A DNA stretch of 64,000 bases from Candidatus Gastranaerophilales bacterium (GTDB lineage: Bacteria; Cyanobacteriota; Vampirovibrionia; Gastranaerophilales; Gastranaerophilaceae): NCBI GenBank assembly GCA_944325315.1, contig CALVAA010000003.1, positions 1 to 64,000 of the forward strand, given 5' to 3'. The notes below the pieces were generated by a model that was given only the letters and a program-made list of their open reading frames with translations, had not been told where the DNA came from and searched no databases. How positions within the stretch are numbered: the first letter of the stretch is position 1; each line of letters starts with the position of its first letter. The translations under genes and the position numbers were made by a program. Below, one piece after another: positions 42,997-52,246 of this stretch.

Positions 42997-43698
42997 ATGC
43001 AATATAATGCGGCAGATAACCTTGAAGTGATGAAAGAGGCAAAAAATTATAATAATTTTTTGGCTGATTCTTTTTATTTTGTTATAAAACGGTATAACTA
43101 TAAAAAAATATTGGATTTTGGCTGCTCTGACGGATATTTCATTGAAAAAATTCTTGAAAAAGACCCTAAACTTTCAATTGAAGGAATAGAAATTGATGAA
43201 AATTTTATTAAAATGTTGAAAAATAAAGATATAAAAGTCTTTTCTTCCGTAAATGAAACAGAAGAAAAATACGATTTTATATATTCTCTAAACACGCTTG
43301 AGCATATAAAAAATGATGAAGAAGAAGTTTTCAATCTGTGTAACAAATTAAAGAAAGAAGGAAGACTGTTTTTATTTGTACCCGCTTTTGCTTTTTTATT
43401 TTCATCAATGGATGAAAAAACAGGACATTACAGACGATATAGCAAAAAAAAATTAGAACAAATTTTAAATAAAAACAATTTTAAAATAGAAAAAATCGAA
43501 TACTGTGATGCTTTAGGTGCAATTTTTACGCTTTTATATATCATTAAAGACAAATTTTTAAACAATAAAGGAAATATTAATAAAATTCAGATAAAAGTTT
43601 TTGATTTTGTTTTTCCTTTTGGTGTTCTTTTGGATAAAATTATTTTTTCGAAATTTTTTGGTAAAAATTTAATGGTTTTGGCAAAAAAAATGTATTGA
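42997..43698 (+). CDS. Class I SAM-dependent methyltransferase
   Basis: 233 residues, Rossmann-fold methyltransferase. The SAM-binding ILDFGCSDGYF (about 32-42), the acidic GIEIDENF, and SLNTLEHIKNDEE (motif post II) are clear. HYRRYSKKKLEQILNKNNF is seen in small-molecule or polysaccharide methyltransferases of the UbiG/Methyltransf_11 group. It is divergent from the GT2/GT-C pair, so a lipid-linked or surface-sugar substrate is possible. Confidence 0.83.
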   Translation: MQYNAADNLEVMKEAKNYNNFLADSFYFVIKRYNYKKILDFGCSDGYFIEKILEKDPKLSIEGIEIDENFIKMLKNKDIKVFSSVNETEEKYDFIYSLNTLEHIKNDEEEVFNLCNKLKKEGRLFLFVPAFAFLFSSMDEKTGHYRRYSKKKLEQILNKNNFKIEKIEYCDALGAIFTLLYIIKDKFLNNKGNINKIQIKVFDFVFPFGVLLDKIIFSKFFGKNLMVLAKKMY

Positions 43699-43755
43699 TT
43701 CAAATTATTAAAGTGCTAATATTTATATCCGGAAGTATTAACAAAAAGAGAAATT

Positions 43756-45162
43756 ATGTTTGACAACCATACAGATGAATTAAAATGGATTATTTTTATA
43801 GTAAGCGCAATCGGCGGCTTTTTAGCCATGATGGATTCTAATACGGTTAATGTTGCATTGTTTGAAATTGCGCAAAATTTTGAAATAAGTCTTTCTCAGG
43901 CTCAATGGGCAGTAACGGCTTATATTTTAATTCTGTCCACATTTTTAACGTTGTTTGGAAAATTGAATGACCTGATTTCAAGAAAAAATCTTTATGCTCT
44001 GGGTTACCTTGTTTTTGCCCTTGGTGCTTTTTTAAATACGCTTTCATTTAATCTTTTAAGCTTAATACTTGCAAGAATAGTCCAGGCTCTTGGCGCAAGT
44101 ATTCTTCTTTCAAATAATTATGCTATAATTTCATCCGTATTCAAAGGAAATAAAAGAGCCCGTGCACTTGGTTTTTCTACTGCACTTATGGCGCTTGCCG
44201 GAATGTCAGGGCCTATGGTGGGCGGTTTTTTGATGCATTATGTGACCTGGAGAGCAATTTTTATTCCGAGTATTGTTATAGGGCTTATTGGTGCTTATTT
44301 TTCAAAAAAATATATTCCTGAAATCGTCCACAAATCAGAATTTAAATTTGATTATCTCGGCATGGTTTTACAACTCGTGGCTATACTTTCAATGCTTTTG
44401 GTTATATCAAAAGGGCATGACTGGGGATTTTTATCAAACAGGGTTATCGCTTTAAGTATTATATTTGTTATTTTCGCAATACTTTTTTATATAAGAGAAA
44501 AATCCATATCTTATCCTGTTGTTAATTTTGAGCTTTTTAAATCAAAGGTATTTACCTACGGAAATTTTGCTCTTTTGATAGCATACTTTGCTCTTTTTAC
44601 AAATGCGCTATTGTTTCCGTATTATACGCAGGAAATTTTAAAAGTCTCTCCTTTAATGACGGCTGTCTTGATTTTGCCTTTTTCTGTTATGTTTATGCTA
44701 ATGGCGCTTTTAAACGGTAAATTAAGCAAAAAACTTCACAGTTCTATTTTAATGACAACAGGAACGGTATTAATTGTATTGGGGTATATTATCTTTACAA
44801 CAATAGGAGAAAAACTTACATATATAAATATAATACTTGCTCAAGCTCTTATAGGTGCAGGTTCCGGTTGTTATCAGCCAAGTGTCAATGCTTTAATTGT
44901 CTCCATTGCGCCTATGGGAAAAATGGGGATTGCTTCGGGAATCCTTGCTATGTTTAGAAATGTCGGCATGCTTCTTGGGATTTCAATATCGGTTAGTATA
45001 TTTGATTTTGCAAAAAACTATTATACAAAACAAGGGTTTAATTATGCAGACTCTTTTATAGCTGCATATCATTGGGCAATATATTGGGCAATAATTTCCG
45101 GTATAGTTTGTATTGTGCTTTCTTATATGTCACACAAGGCTTATAAAAAAGAAAAAGTTTAA
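43756..45162 (+). CDS. MFS drug/metabolite efflux transporter (DHA2/EmrB type)
   Basis: 468 residues with about 14 hydrophobic helices. FLAMMDSNTVNVALFEIAQN in helix 1 (DHA2 motif D1), GKLNDLISRKN (motif A) and LGFSTALMALAGMSGPMVGG (motif C, antiporter) identify the H+-coupled 14-helix export family. A ribosome-binding site (AAGAGAA) precedes it. The substrate is unknown. Confidence 0.9.
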   Translation: MFDNHTDELKWIIFIVSAIGGFLAMMDSNTVNVALFEIAQNFEISLSQAQWAVTAYILILSTFLTLFGKLNDLISRKNLYALGYLVFALGAFLNTLSFNLLSLILARIVQALGASILLSNNYAIISSVFKGNKRARALGFSTALMALAGMSGPMVGGFLMHYVTWRAIFIPSIVIGLIGAYFSKKYIPEIVHKSEFKFDYLGMVLQLVAILSMLLVISKGHDWGFLSNRVIALSIIFVIFAILFYIREKSISYPVVNFELFKSKVFTYGNFALLIAYFALFTNALLFPYYTQEILKVSPLMTAVLILPFSVMFMLMALLNGKLSKKLHSSILMTTGTVLIVLGYIIFTTIGEKLTYINIILAQALIGAGSGCYQPSVNALIVSIAPMGKMGIASGILAMFRNVGMLLGISISVSIFDFAKNYYTKQGFNYADSFIAAYHWAIYWAIISGIVCIVLSYMSHKAYKKEKV

Positions 45163-45184
45163 TACATTAAACCCCTGATATTAT

Positions 45185-45213
45185 TTGCATTATTTATTTG
45201 ATAATAGTAAAAT
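45185..45213 (+). promoter_or_regulatory. Promoter of the sigma-factor gene
   Basis: TTGCAT (45185-45190), a 17-base spacer, then TAAAAT (45208-45213). The RNA start would be near 45220, leaving a leader of about 16 bases without a Shine-Dalgarno, containing part of an inverted repeat (AATCT ... AGATT). Confidence 0.6.
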
Positions 45214-45235
45214 CTAATTATCAGATTAGTATACA

Positions 45236-45913
45236 ATGGTAGCAAAGTTGCAAGCTAATAAATTAAAAGACTATATTGATATAATACAAAAAGTTGCAAG
45301 GGTAGAATACAAAAGAATTCCGTCTCACATGTTGGATTGTGAGGAGCTCGTTTCAATAGGTATCATTGCGCTTCAGGCTTTGTTTAAAAACAAGACTGAT
45401 GAGCAATTAAAAAACTACAATACCTCCTATATTGCAACGGCTGTCCGCTGGGCAATAAGAAATGAACTAAGAAACAGATACAAATGGTACACTCTTAAAC
45501 ATAAAAAAGAAGACGGTGAATACACTGAAGAAGAATACAGTGAAAACCAATCCACTTTAGATGTTTCACCTGCTAAAGTAAGAGAAGCCGTATATGAAAC
45601 TATTTTATCAATAGATTCAATAATGGCAGCAAGTTCAGATAATGATTCCCCGTTTGACTTTATAAAAGATACATCGGCAATGCCTGATGAAAAAGCGGAA
45701 ATTTCGGAATTAAGTAAACTCATCAAAGAGGCGATTGCAAAATTGCCTCAAAAGGATAGAACTATTGTAGAATATCGTTTTTACAGGAATATGCAGGTAA
45801 AACAAATTGCGCAAATGGTCGGACTTTCAAGCTCAAGAATAACAAGAATAGTCCAAGCATCACTCAACCAAGTGCGTGAATATTTGCAAAAAAGAGGGCT
45901 TACAAGTTTTTGA
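45236..45913 (+). CDS. Sigma-70 family factor, FliA (sigma-28)-like
   Basis: 225 residues. Region 2 (about 25-85) has MLDCEELVSIGIIALQAL and AVRWAIRNELRNR. Region 4 (about 165-222) has LPQKDRTIVEYRFYRNMQVK then IAQMVGLSSSRITRIVQ, typical of FliA-like factors. It is shorter in region 3 than E. coli FliA. It is a candidate partner for the sigma-28-type promoter at 36960-36986. It lies next to metabolic genes rather than flagellar ones, so a stress-type sigma remains possible. Confidence 0.75.
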   Translation: MVAKLQANKLKDYIDIIQKVARVEYKRIPSHMLDCEELVSIGIIALQALFKNKTDEQLKNYNTSYIATAVRWAIRNELRNRYKWYTLKHKKEDGEYTEEEYSENQSTLDVSPAKVREAVYETILSIDSIMAASSDNDSPFDFIKDTSAMPDEKAEISELSKLIKEAIAKLPQKDRTIVEYRFYRNMQVKQIAQMVGLSSSRITRIVQASLNQVREYLQKRGLTSF

Positions 45914-45937
45914 TTTAATTAATTTAGGAGAGGAAAT

Positions 45938-47860
45938 ATGCTGTTGGAAAAAAGCACAAAAGAATTATTTTCAAAAGAATATAAAAAAACAATTCAAGAA
46001 GCGCTTAATGTTTTAGGAAAGAAGAATTTTGCCCTTATACTGCAAGGTGTAAGTTTTCCTTCAAATCCGGATGAAAATACGGGATTTGGTACATATAATT
46101 CAGAAGGTGCTAAAGAATTATTTAACTATATTCAGGATGTCTTTAGTGCAATTCAGCTAGGTCCAAGCGGCAAAACAAAATTATCGGATTCTTCTCCTTA
46201 TACGGGAACTGTCTTTTCCAAAAATCCTCTTTTTATAAATTTAAAGGCATTAACAGAGGAAAAATGGAACAGAATTTTATCTCAAAAGACACTGGATAAA
46301 ATTGTCGAGATGAATCCAAACAAAAATATAAACAGAGCAGCTTATGTTTATGCTAATGAAAGTTTTGAATTGGCAAGCAGAGAATTTTATACAAATTTCA
46401 AAAAAAATGCTTCAACGGAATTAAAAAAAGAATTTGAAGCATTCAAAAAGGAAAATGCTTTTTGGCTGGATAAAGATGCTTTGTATGAAGCGCTTGCAAT
46501 TGAAAATAACTCAGATTATTGGCCTCAGTGGAAAAATGAGACCGATAAAAAATTGTTCGGCGATATAGATAAAAAAAGAGCCGAAAAAAGAATAAAAGAA
46601 ATTGAAAAAAAATATTATGACACAATTGAAAGATATAAGCTCGAGCAATTCATAGTTCAAAAACAAAGCGAAGAAACTCTTGAATATACAAAAAGACTCG
46701 GTTTAAAGCTGATTGCAGACAGACAAGTGGCTTTTTCAGACAGAGATAACTGGGCATATCAGTCGCTTTTCTTAAAAGACTGGTGTCTTGGATGCCCGCC
46801 GGATTATTTTTCAAATGACGGACAAGCCTGGGGCTTTAGCGTGGTTGATCCCGATAAACTTTTTAATAAAGACGGGTCTTTAGGGCAAGCAGGAATTTTA
46901 TTAAAAAGATTATATTTAAAAATGTTTAAAGAAAACCCTGGTGGTGTAAGAATCGACCACACGGTAGGTTTAATTGACCCATGGGTATATAAAAAAGGGC
47001 ATTTGCCAAAAGCAGAAGAAGGTGCAGGAAGACTCTATTCTTCTCCAAATCATCCTGAACTTAAAAAGTATTCCATTGCAAAAGAAGAAAATATAAACAA
47101 AACACCAACTGAAGGCAAATTTGTAACTCCTGATGACGAAAAGTGGATTGATAATTTATCCGAAGAGCAAATTTCTTTGTATGGAAGAATGATTGAAAAA
47201 ATCGTTATTGCAGCTGCAGTAGATGCAGGGCTTGACAAGAATTCGATAATAGCGGAAGACCTCGGAACGCTTACTTACCCTGTGGTAAAAGTTATGGAAA
47301 AATATGCACTTCAAGGAATGAAGCTCGTTCAATTCGTTGTGCCTCAGGAATACAATCATCCCTACAGATGCAAAAATATCACCCAAAATTCCTGGGTAAT
47401 GGTTGGAACGCACGATAATGAACCTATCAGAATGTGGGCTTCAAAGTTGGTTAATACGGAAAAAGCAAATCCGTATATTAAAAATCTTATTGAAGATTTA
47501 TGCGCTGAATTCGGAAACAAAGATGAGATTTGGCATAGAATGTATACGGATGAAAAATTCTTTGCTTTTATGAAGCTTGTTGAATGTTTTGCATCTAAAG
47601 CACAGAATGTTCAAATATTCTTCACTGATTTCTTTGGAATAAACGAGGTGTATAATGTTCCCGGCACTTCCGGTGATCCCAACTGGACACTTCGTTTAAA
47701 CGCTAATTTTAAAGAACTTTACAGAGAAAAACTAAGAAGCGAAGAAGCTTTGAATCTGCCTTTGGTTATGATATATGCAATGAAAGCAAGGGGCTGGGAA
47801 TTTTATAAAAACCATCAGGAATTACTGGATAAACTGGAACAGCTTGTAAATGAAAAATAA
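45938..47860 (+). CDS. malQ: 4-alpha-glucanotransferase (GH77)
   Basis: Transfers alpha-1,4-glucan chains between acceptors, in glycogen or maltodextrin metabolism. 640 residues; the GH77 core shows the nucleophile Asp340 (GGVRIDHT), acid/base Glu439 (IIAEDLGT) and stabiliser Asp492 (GTHDNE), plus the 3-D signature FFGINEVYNVPGTSGDPNW. Residues 1 to about 40 differ from common MalQ starts. It starts with an AGGAGAGG ribosome-binding site. Its end overlaps the following phosphoesterase by 11 bases. It works with the GH57 enzyme and phosphohexomutase in this window. Confidence 0.92.
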   Translation: MLLEKSTKELFSKEYKKTIQEALNVLGKKNFALILQGVSFPSNPDENTGFGTYNSEGAKELFNYIQDVFSAIQLGPSGKTKLSDSSPYTGTVFSKNPLFINLKALTEEKWNRILSQKTLDKIVEMNPNKNINRAAYVYANESFELASREFYTNFKKNASTELKKEFEAFKKENAFWLDKDALYEALAIENNSDYWPQWKNETDKKLFGDIDKKRAEKRIKEIEKKYYDTIERYKLEQFIVQKQSEETLEYTKRLGLKLIADRQVAFSDRDNWAYQSLFLKDWCLGCPPDYFSNDGQAWGFSVVDPDKLFNKDGSLGQAGILLKRLYLKMFKENPGGVRIDHTVGLIDPWVYKKGHLPKAEEGAGRLYSSPNHPELKKYSIAKEENINKTPTEGKFVTPDDEKWIDNLSEEQISLYGRMIEKIVIAAAVDAGLDKNSIIAEDLGTLTYPVVKVMEKYALQGMKLVQFVVPQEYNHPYRCKNITQNSWVMVGTHDNEPIRMWASKLVNTEKANPYIKNLIEDLCAEFGNKDEIWHRMYTDEKFFAFMKLVECFASKAQNVQIFFTDFFGINEVYNVPGTSGDPNWTLRLNANFKELYREKLRSEEALNLPLVMIYAMKARGWEFYKNHQELLDKLEQLVNEK

Positions 47861-48995
47861 AATATATAAATTATTATTATCCGTATTTGTTGTATTGGCT
47901 CTGATATTAAGCGCTGAAGCGTTTTCTTTCAGAAATATGACTTTGGATTTTATCCAAATTTCTGATACACATATAACAAATAGAACTGATACAAGTTATA
48001 AAGCGCTCGGATCTTCAAAAGAACTTTTAGCTGATGCAATAGAACAGATAAATCAGATAAAAGGATTGGATTTTGTGCTTTTTACGGGTGATTTAGTAGA
48101 TTTTCCCACAGAAGAAAATTTTTATAATTACTATAAACTCTTAACAAAGCTTCAATATCCCTCATTAAATACTTTCGGAAACCATGATTTATATACGGGC
48201 GAAATGGATAAAAGCCAAATACTCGAAACAGTCAAAAAATATAATCCTAATTATATTTTTAATGATACATACTTTGCTTTTAGTCCAAAAACCGACTATA
48301 GGATAATTATTCTTGATGCGAATATTGAAAACGAACGCACCTCAAACGGCCAGCTAAGTGAAGAACAGCTCAGATTTTTAGACAATGAACTAAGCCAAAA
48401 TCAAGACAAGGTGGTTGTTATTGCAATGCATCATGCCTCGCTTGAGCCTTTTATTGCAAAAGAGCATTCGCTTCTAAATGCAAATGAATTTAATGAAATT
48501 TTGTTAAAATATAAAAATCCGATAATAGTGTTGTCGGGTCATTACCATGCAGCTAAAATACGCCATTTTGGCAACCTTGTTTTTGTGTCAACTCCTTCAA
48601 TGGTGACTTATCCTATGGCATTTCGCCACATTAAAATTACAAACTACAAAGATAGAGTAGTTTATAAGTTTGATTTCCATCAAACAAATTTAAGCGATGT
48701 CCTTGAGCAAAACAGGCAAAACGTTATTTCTTACGCAACACTGGCAGGAAGCGAAAGAGACAGAAATCTTGAATTTACATATCACAAAAAACATCCTAAA
48801 TCAGTACGCTATAAAAGAAATAAAATCAAAAAGGCACTCAAGGAATCAAAAACAAGTAAAAGGGAAATAAAAAAATTAACAACCCCAAAGAAAATCAAAA
48901 CCAAAAAAGAAAAGAAAACTAAAATTAAAAAAGAAAGAAAAATTTTCAATTTTAAAAAACAAAAAAAACAACAGCTATCACCGGAAGAAAATTAA
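47850..48995 (+). CDS. Secreted metallophosphoesterase (intact) with basic tail
   Basis: 381 residues with a signal peptide (about 5-25). The calcineurin-like domain (about 32-275) has all metal motifs: DTH (39-41), GDLVD (Asp81), GNHD (110-113), AMHH and the GHYH motif. Residues about 310-381 are an extreme Lys-rich tail (KIKTKKEKKTKIKKERK), probably an envelope- or nucleic-acid-binding extension. It overlaps malQ by 11 bases. The gene at 33016-33780 is a shorter, degenerate paralogue. The substrate is unknown. Confidence 0.85.
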   Translation: MKNKIYKLLLSVFVVLALILSAEAFSFRNMTLDFIQISDTHITNRTDTSYKALGSSKELLADAIEQINQIKGLDFVLFTGDLVDFPTEENFYNYYKLLTKLQYPSLNTFGNHDLYTGEMDKSQILETVKKYNPNYIFNDTYFAFSPKTDYRIIILDANIENERTSNGQLSEEQLRFLDNELSQNQDKVVVIAMHHASLEPFIAKEHSLLNANEFNEILLKYKNPIIVLSGHYHAAKIRHFGNLVFVSTPSMVTYPMAFRHIKITNYKDRVVYKFDFHQTNLSDVLEQNRQNVISYATLAGSERDRNLEFTYHKKHPKSVRYKRNKIKKALKESKTSKREIKKLTTPKKIKTKKEKKTKIKKERKIFNFKKQKKQQLSPEEN

Positions 48996-49007
48996 GGATT
49001 ATATCTT

Positions 49008-49934
49008 ATGGAAAAGAACGATAAAGATTTTATTATAAAATTCAGAGGAACAAGGGGTTCTTATCCTACAGCTAAAGTAAATTATTTGACTTTTGGAGGA
49101 AACACCGCAAGTACTGAAGTCAGATGCGGTAAACAGCTGATTATACTTGATGCGGGAACAGGAATTATTGATATTGGAATAGATGAAATTAAAAATTCAA
49201 TAATTTCTACTGAAAAAAAACCTCACCAGGCAACAATAATTTTAAGCCATATTCACCAAGACCATATCCAAGGTCTGCAGTTTTATAAACCTTTGTTTGT
49301 TCCAAGCTCAACAATTAATTTGTTTGGACAAAACACAAACGAAGAAGATTTAAGAGACACTTTAAAAACCGTTCTTTTTGATAAAGTTTTCCCTTTGGGA
49401 TTGGATGAAATAAGAAGTAATTTTAATATAAATAATTTTTCCCAAAACGATATAATTAAGCTTACTCAAGAAGGAGAAATCAGTGTTTATGACAGCCTTA
49501 AACAAGATATTGAATTCAAAGAAGATGATATATTAATAACAGCATACAAAACAGCTGCTCATCCGAAAAACGGCTGTTTATGTATAAAAATAAAATATAA
49601 TTCAAAAATGCTTATCTATGCAACAGACAAGGAAAGTTATATAGGAGCGGATAAAAAATTTATCCAATTTGCTCATAATTGTGATTGTTTAATCCATGAT
49701 GCGCAATACACTTATCAGGATTATATTAATCCGATTCAGCCTAAACAAGGTTTCGGGCATTCTACTTTTGAAATGGCAATTGAAACAGCTCAGTTGGCAA
49801 AAGCTAAAAAATTATTTTTCTTTCATTATGACCCTGATTATGATGATGATAAATTGAAAATGCTCGAAGGGGAGTTTTCTAAAAACAGTGACACAATATT
49901 TTTTGCAAAAGAAAACCATGAAGTTGTATTGTAA
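49008..49934 (+). CDS. MBL-fold metallohydrolase
   Basis: 308 residues. The opening FRGTRGSYP is typical of a broad MBL group that includes cyclic-nucleotide phosphodiesterase-like enzymes, and the zinc motif is SHIHQDHIQG (His81, His83, Asp85, His86). A second histidine (HPKNGC) and Asp in YATDKES complete the metal site, and HSTFEMAIETAQ follows. A phosphodiesterase role for cAMP is attractive because a CHASE2 cyclase is encoded here, but this is inference. It has a good ribosome-binding site (AAGGAT). Confidence 0.8.
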   Translation: MEKNDKDFIIKFRGTRGSYPTAKVNYLTFGGNTASTEVRCGKQLIILDAGTGIIDIGIDEIKNSIISTEKKPHQATIILSHIHQDHIQGLQFYKPLFVPSSTINLFGQNTNEEDLRDTLKTVLFDKVFPLGLDEIRSNFNINNFSQNDIIKLTQEGEISVYDSLKQDIEFKEDDILITAYKTAAHPKNGCLCIKIKYNSKMLIYATDKESYIGADKKFIQFAHNCDCLIHDAQYTYQDYINPIQPKQGFGHSTFEMAIETAQLAKAKKLFFFHYDPDYDDDKLKMLEGEFSKNSDTIFFAKENHEVVL

Positions 49935-50490
49935 AATTTTGCTTTTTGCTTTTGGTTTTTTGTTTTTGGCGGCTTATGCTCTGCCAAAATCCAACCATGG
50001 AATAGACGGTTTTGAACAAGTTGAAATAAATGCAGCAAAAAATGCTCAAAAACATTGTAATTTGGGTAATATATTTTTTAGTGAAAAAAACTACATAGCA
50101 GCCCTTAAAGAGTATGAAATTGCTTTTAATTTGACTAAAAATACAAATAGTTCTCACACTTATTTATATAACATTGCAAGATGTTATATTGAGCTTAATA
50201 ATTACTATCTTGCAAAAAATGCACTATTGGGAGCTATTAACAAAAATTATATGAATATAACATACTACGATAGTTTAGTTGATTGTTTTTTTAAATTAAA
50301 TGAAGAAAAATCACAGCTTAAAAGATTGGTGAACGACAACTCAAATCCCTACAACAGAATAATCATAGGACTTATTTATCTAAAAAGCGGACACAAAAAA
50401 GAAGCAAGAACAATTTTTGATGAATTTATAAATGAAAATCCGGATATGACAATCAATCAGGATGTTAAAGCGCTTTTAAAAAAACTATAG
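49918..50490 (+). CDS. Secreted TPR-repeat protein
   Basis: 190 residues from the ATG at 49918, which lies inside the end of the MBL gene (17-base overlap). A signal peptide covers about residues 1-25 (LLFAFGFLFLAAYA). Residues about 38-175 form 3-4 TPR-like helix pairs (CNLGNIFFSEKNYIAALKEY then YLYNIARCYIELNNYYLAKN), so it is probably a periplasmic scaffold. Its 3' end overlaps the convergent ABC gene by 6 bases. Function unknown. Confidence 0.78.
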   Translation: MKLYCKILLFAFGFLFLAAYALPKSNHGIDGFEQVEINAAKNAQKHCNLGNIFFSEKNYIAALKEYEIAFNLTKNTNSSHTYLYNIARCYIELNNYYLAKNALLGAINKNYMNITYYDSLVDCFFKLNEEKSQLKRLVNDNSNPYNRIIIGLIYLKSGHKKEARTIFDEFINENPDMTINQDVKALLKKL

Positions 50491-52200
50491 TTTAATATTT
50501 GAAAATTCAACTATCTTTTTAAAGTTTTTATATTTTTTTTCTAAATTTTTAATTGTATCAACATCAATAATTCTGTTTTCATCCATAAAAACTGCTTTTG
50601 TTGAATGTTTTAGAATTTGCAGACGGTGAGAAATTGCAATTATTGTTTTTTTGCCTTTTATTTCAAGCAATATTTTATTAATCTCATTTTCAGATATAAC
50701 ATCTTGACAGCTTGATACTTCATCTAAAATTAAAACTTCTTTATCTGACTTTAACATATTTAAAAAAGCCGCTCTTTGTTTTTGCCCAAAGGAAAGTTCT
50801 TTAACGCTTTTTTCTCTGTCCAGTTCTAAACGTTTCAAAAACTCATCGTTTTTATTTTGTATATCATCATACAAAAAAGCAAAATCCTGGCTTAAAAGAG
50901 AAATATTGTTCTGCCATTTTTTAAAATTTGTATTATCTATTTTTATGCCGTCAATTAAAAGCTCTCCTTTATCAGGCTTTATAAGAGCAGCTATAATTAA
51001 AGAAAGAGTAGTTTTGTATTGTCCTGATTTTCCTATAATTCCTATAAAATCTCCTTTTTTAATTTCTAAATTAATGTTATTAATGCCTTTTTTGTTCTCG
51101 TATGAAAATGAAATATTTTTAAGTTCAATCTTGTCTTTAAACGGAAGCTTGAGTTTTGTTGTTGTATAGTTGAAATTATCTTTAAATTTTTTATTAAATT
51201 CTATTAGTTCTTCTGCAATCATTTTATTGGAATTCAGTAAATACAATGCACTTTGTGCACGATTTATCGAAGGGGTAATCCTTAAAATTATTGCACAAAT
51301 AGTGGCAATTGAAGCTAATAAAACACTGCTGTTTAATTTTGTTGTATAAAAAAGAATACACAAAACTACACCAAATACAATCATTATTGAGATTTCGCCA
51401 AAATAAATATGGAATATACTGTTTAAATTTTTGTCTTTATTTAAAAAAGCATATCTTTTGTATGTTTTTATAACTTTTTTTAAAAAATCGTCTTCAAGTG
51501 ATTCAACTCTTATTTCTCTTACATTTGAAACAATTTTCAAAAGAACGGTATTAACATTATCAAAGCTTTTTGAATAATTGTCATTTTGAAAGCGTGATTT
51601 TTTCTTCAGATAAAAATATTCAATATAAAAAAATAAAGCAAGGAAACAAAGCGCACAAAAAGCGGCAAGTGTAAATTTAACAAAAAGGCATAATACAAGA
51701 ATTAAAATTATTCCAAAATTTGCAAAAAACTCAATGCATTTTTGGCAATATTGCCAAACAACAATTGTAATTTTATAAACAGTATTTAATATTTTTTCTT
51801 TTTCAATTGATTTTACAAGTAAATAATCTTGGAAAAGAATATCCTTAAATATTTTTGCGGCAATTTTTACGGATAAATCTTCGAGGGTAGAATTGTTTAT
51901 CTTGGTAAAAATAAACAGATAAATATTTTTCAAAATATAGATAAATGCAATAGCTAAACCTAAAACTAAAGTAACTTTTTGTGCATCTGATGAGCTAAAG
52001 CTGTCTTTTAAATAAAAGAAGCTTTTGGGCAGATATTCACCTGAAGGATTTGACAAAAAAAGTACGAACCGATAAATCAAAACAAGGCCCAAATATTCAA
52101 AAAAACCTGCGAATAAAGCAAGTATAAATAAAACGTAGAATCTAAATTTATGTTTTTTATAGTAAATATCGATTATATTTTTAAGTACAAAGAAATTCAA
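50485..52200 (-). CDS. ABC exporter (PglK/MsbA-like) with an atypical Walker A
   Basis: 571 residues, TTG start with an AAGGAA ribosome-binding site. The transmembrane domain (1 to about 325, about six helices) opens like PglK-type lipid-oligosaccharide flippases. The nucleotide-binding domain (about 355-571) has Walker A GKSGQYKTT (390-398), where Tyr395 replaces the Gly immediately before the conserved Lys396; signature LSFGQ (469-473), Walker B LILDE and switch His525 are kept. The helical subdomain between Q-loop and signature is short. It may move a lipid-linked sugar, given the nearby glycosyltransferases; catalytic efficiency is uncertain. Confidence 0.83.
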   Translation of the reverse strand: MNFFVLKNIIDIYYKKHKFRFYVLFILALFAGFFEYLGLVLIYRFVLFLSNPSGEYLPKSFFYLKDSFSSSDAQKVTLVLGLAIAFIYILKNIYLFIFTKINNSTLEDLSVKIAAKIFKDILFQDYLLVKSIEKEKILNTVYKITIVVWQYCQKCIEFFANFGIILILVLCLFVKFTLAAFCALCFLALFFYIEYFYLKKKSRFQNDNYSKSFDNVNTVLLKIVSNVREIRVESLEDDFLKKVIKTYKRYAFLNKDKNLNSIFHIYFGEISIMIVFGVVLCILFYTTKLNSSVLLASIATICAIILRITPSINRAQSALYLLNSNKMIAEELIEFNKKFKDNFNYTTTKLKLPFKDKIELKNISFSYENKKGINNINLEIKKGDFIGIIGKSGQYKTTLSLIIAALIKPDKGELLIDGIKIDNTNFKKWQNNISLLSQDFAFLYDDIQNKNDEFLKRLELDREKSVKELSFGQKQRAAFLNMLKSDKEVLILDEVSSCQDVISENEINKILLEIKGKKTIIAISHRLQILKHSTKAVFMDENRIIDVDTIKNLEKKYKNFKKIVEFSNIKL

Positions 52201-52246
52201 AATTAATTCCTTGAAAAAAGTTCCTTGTTTAATTATACTCTTAATT

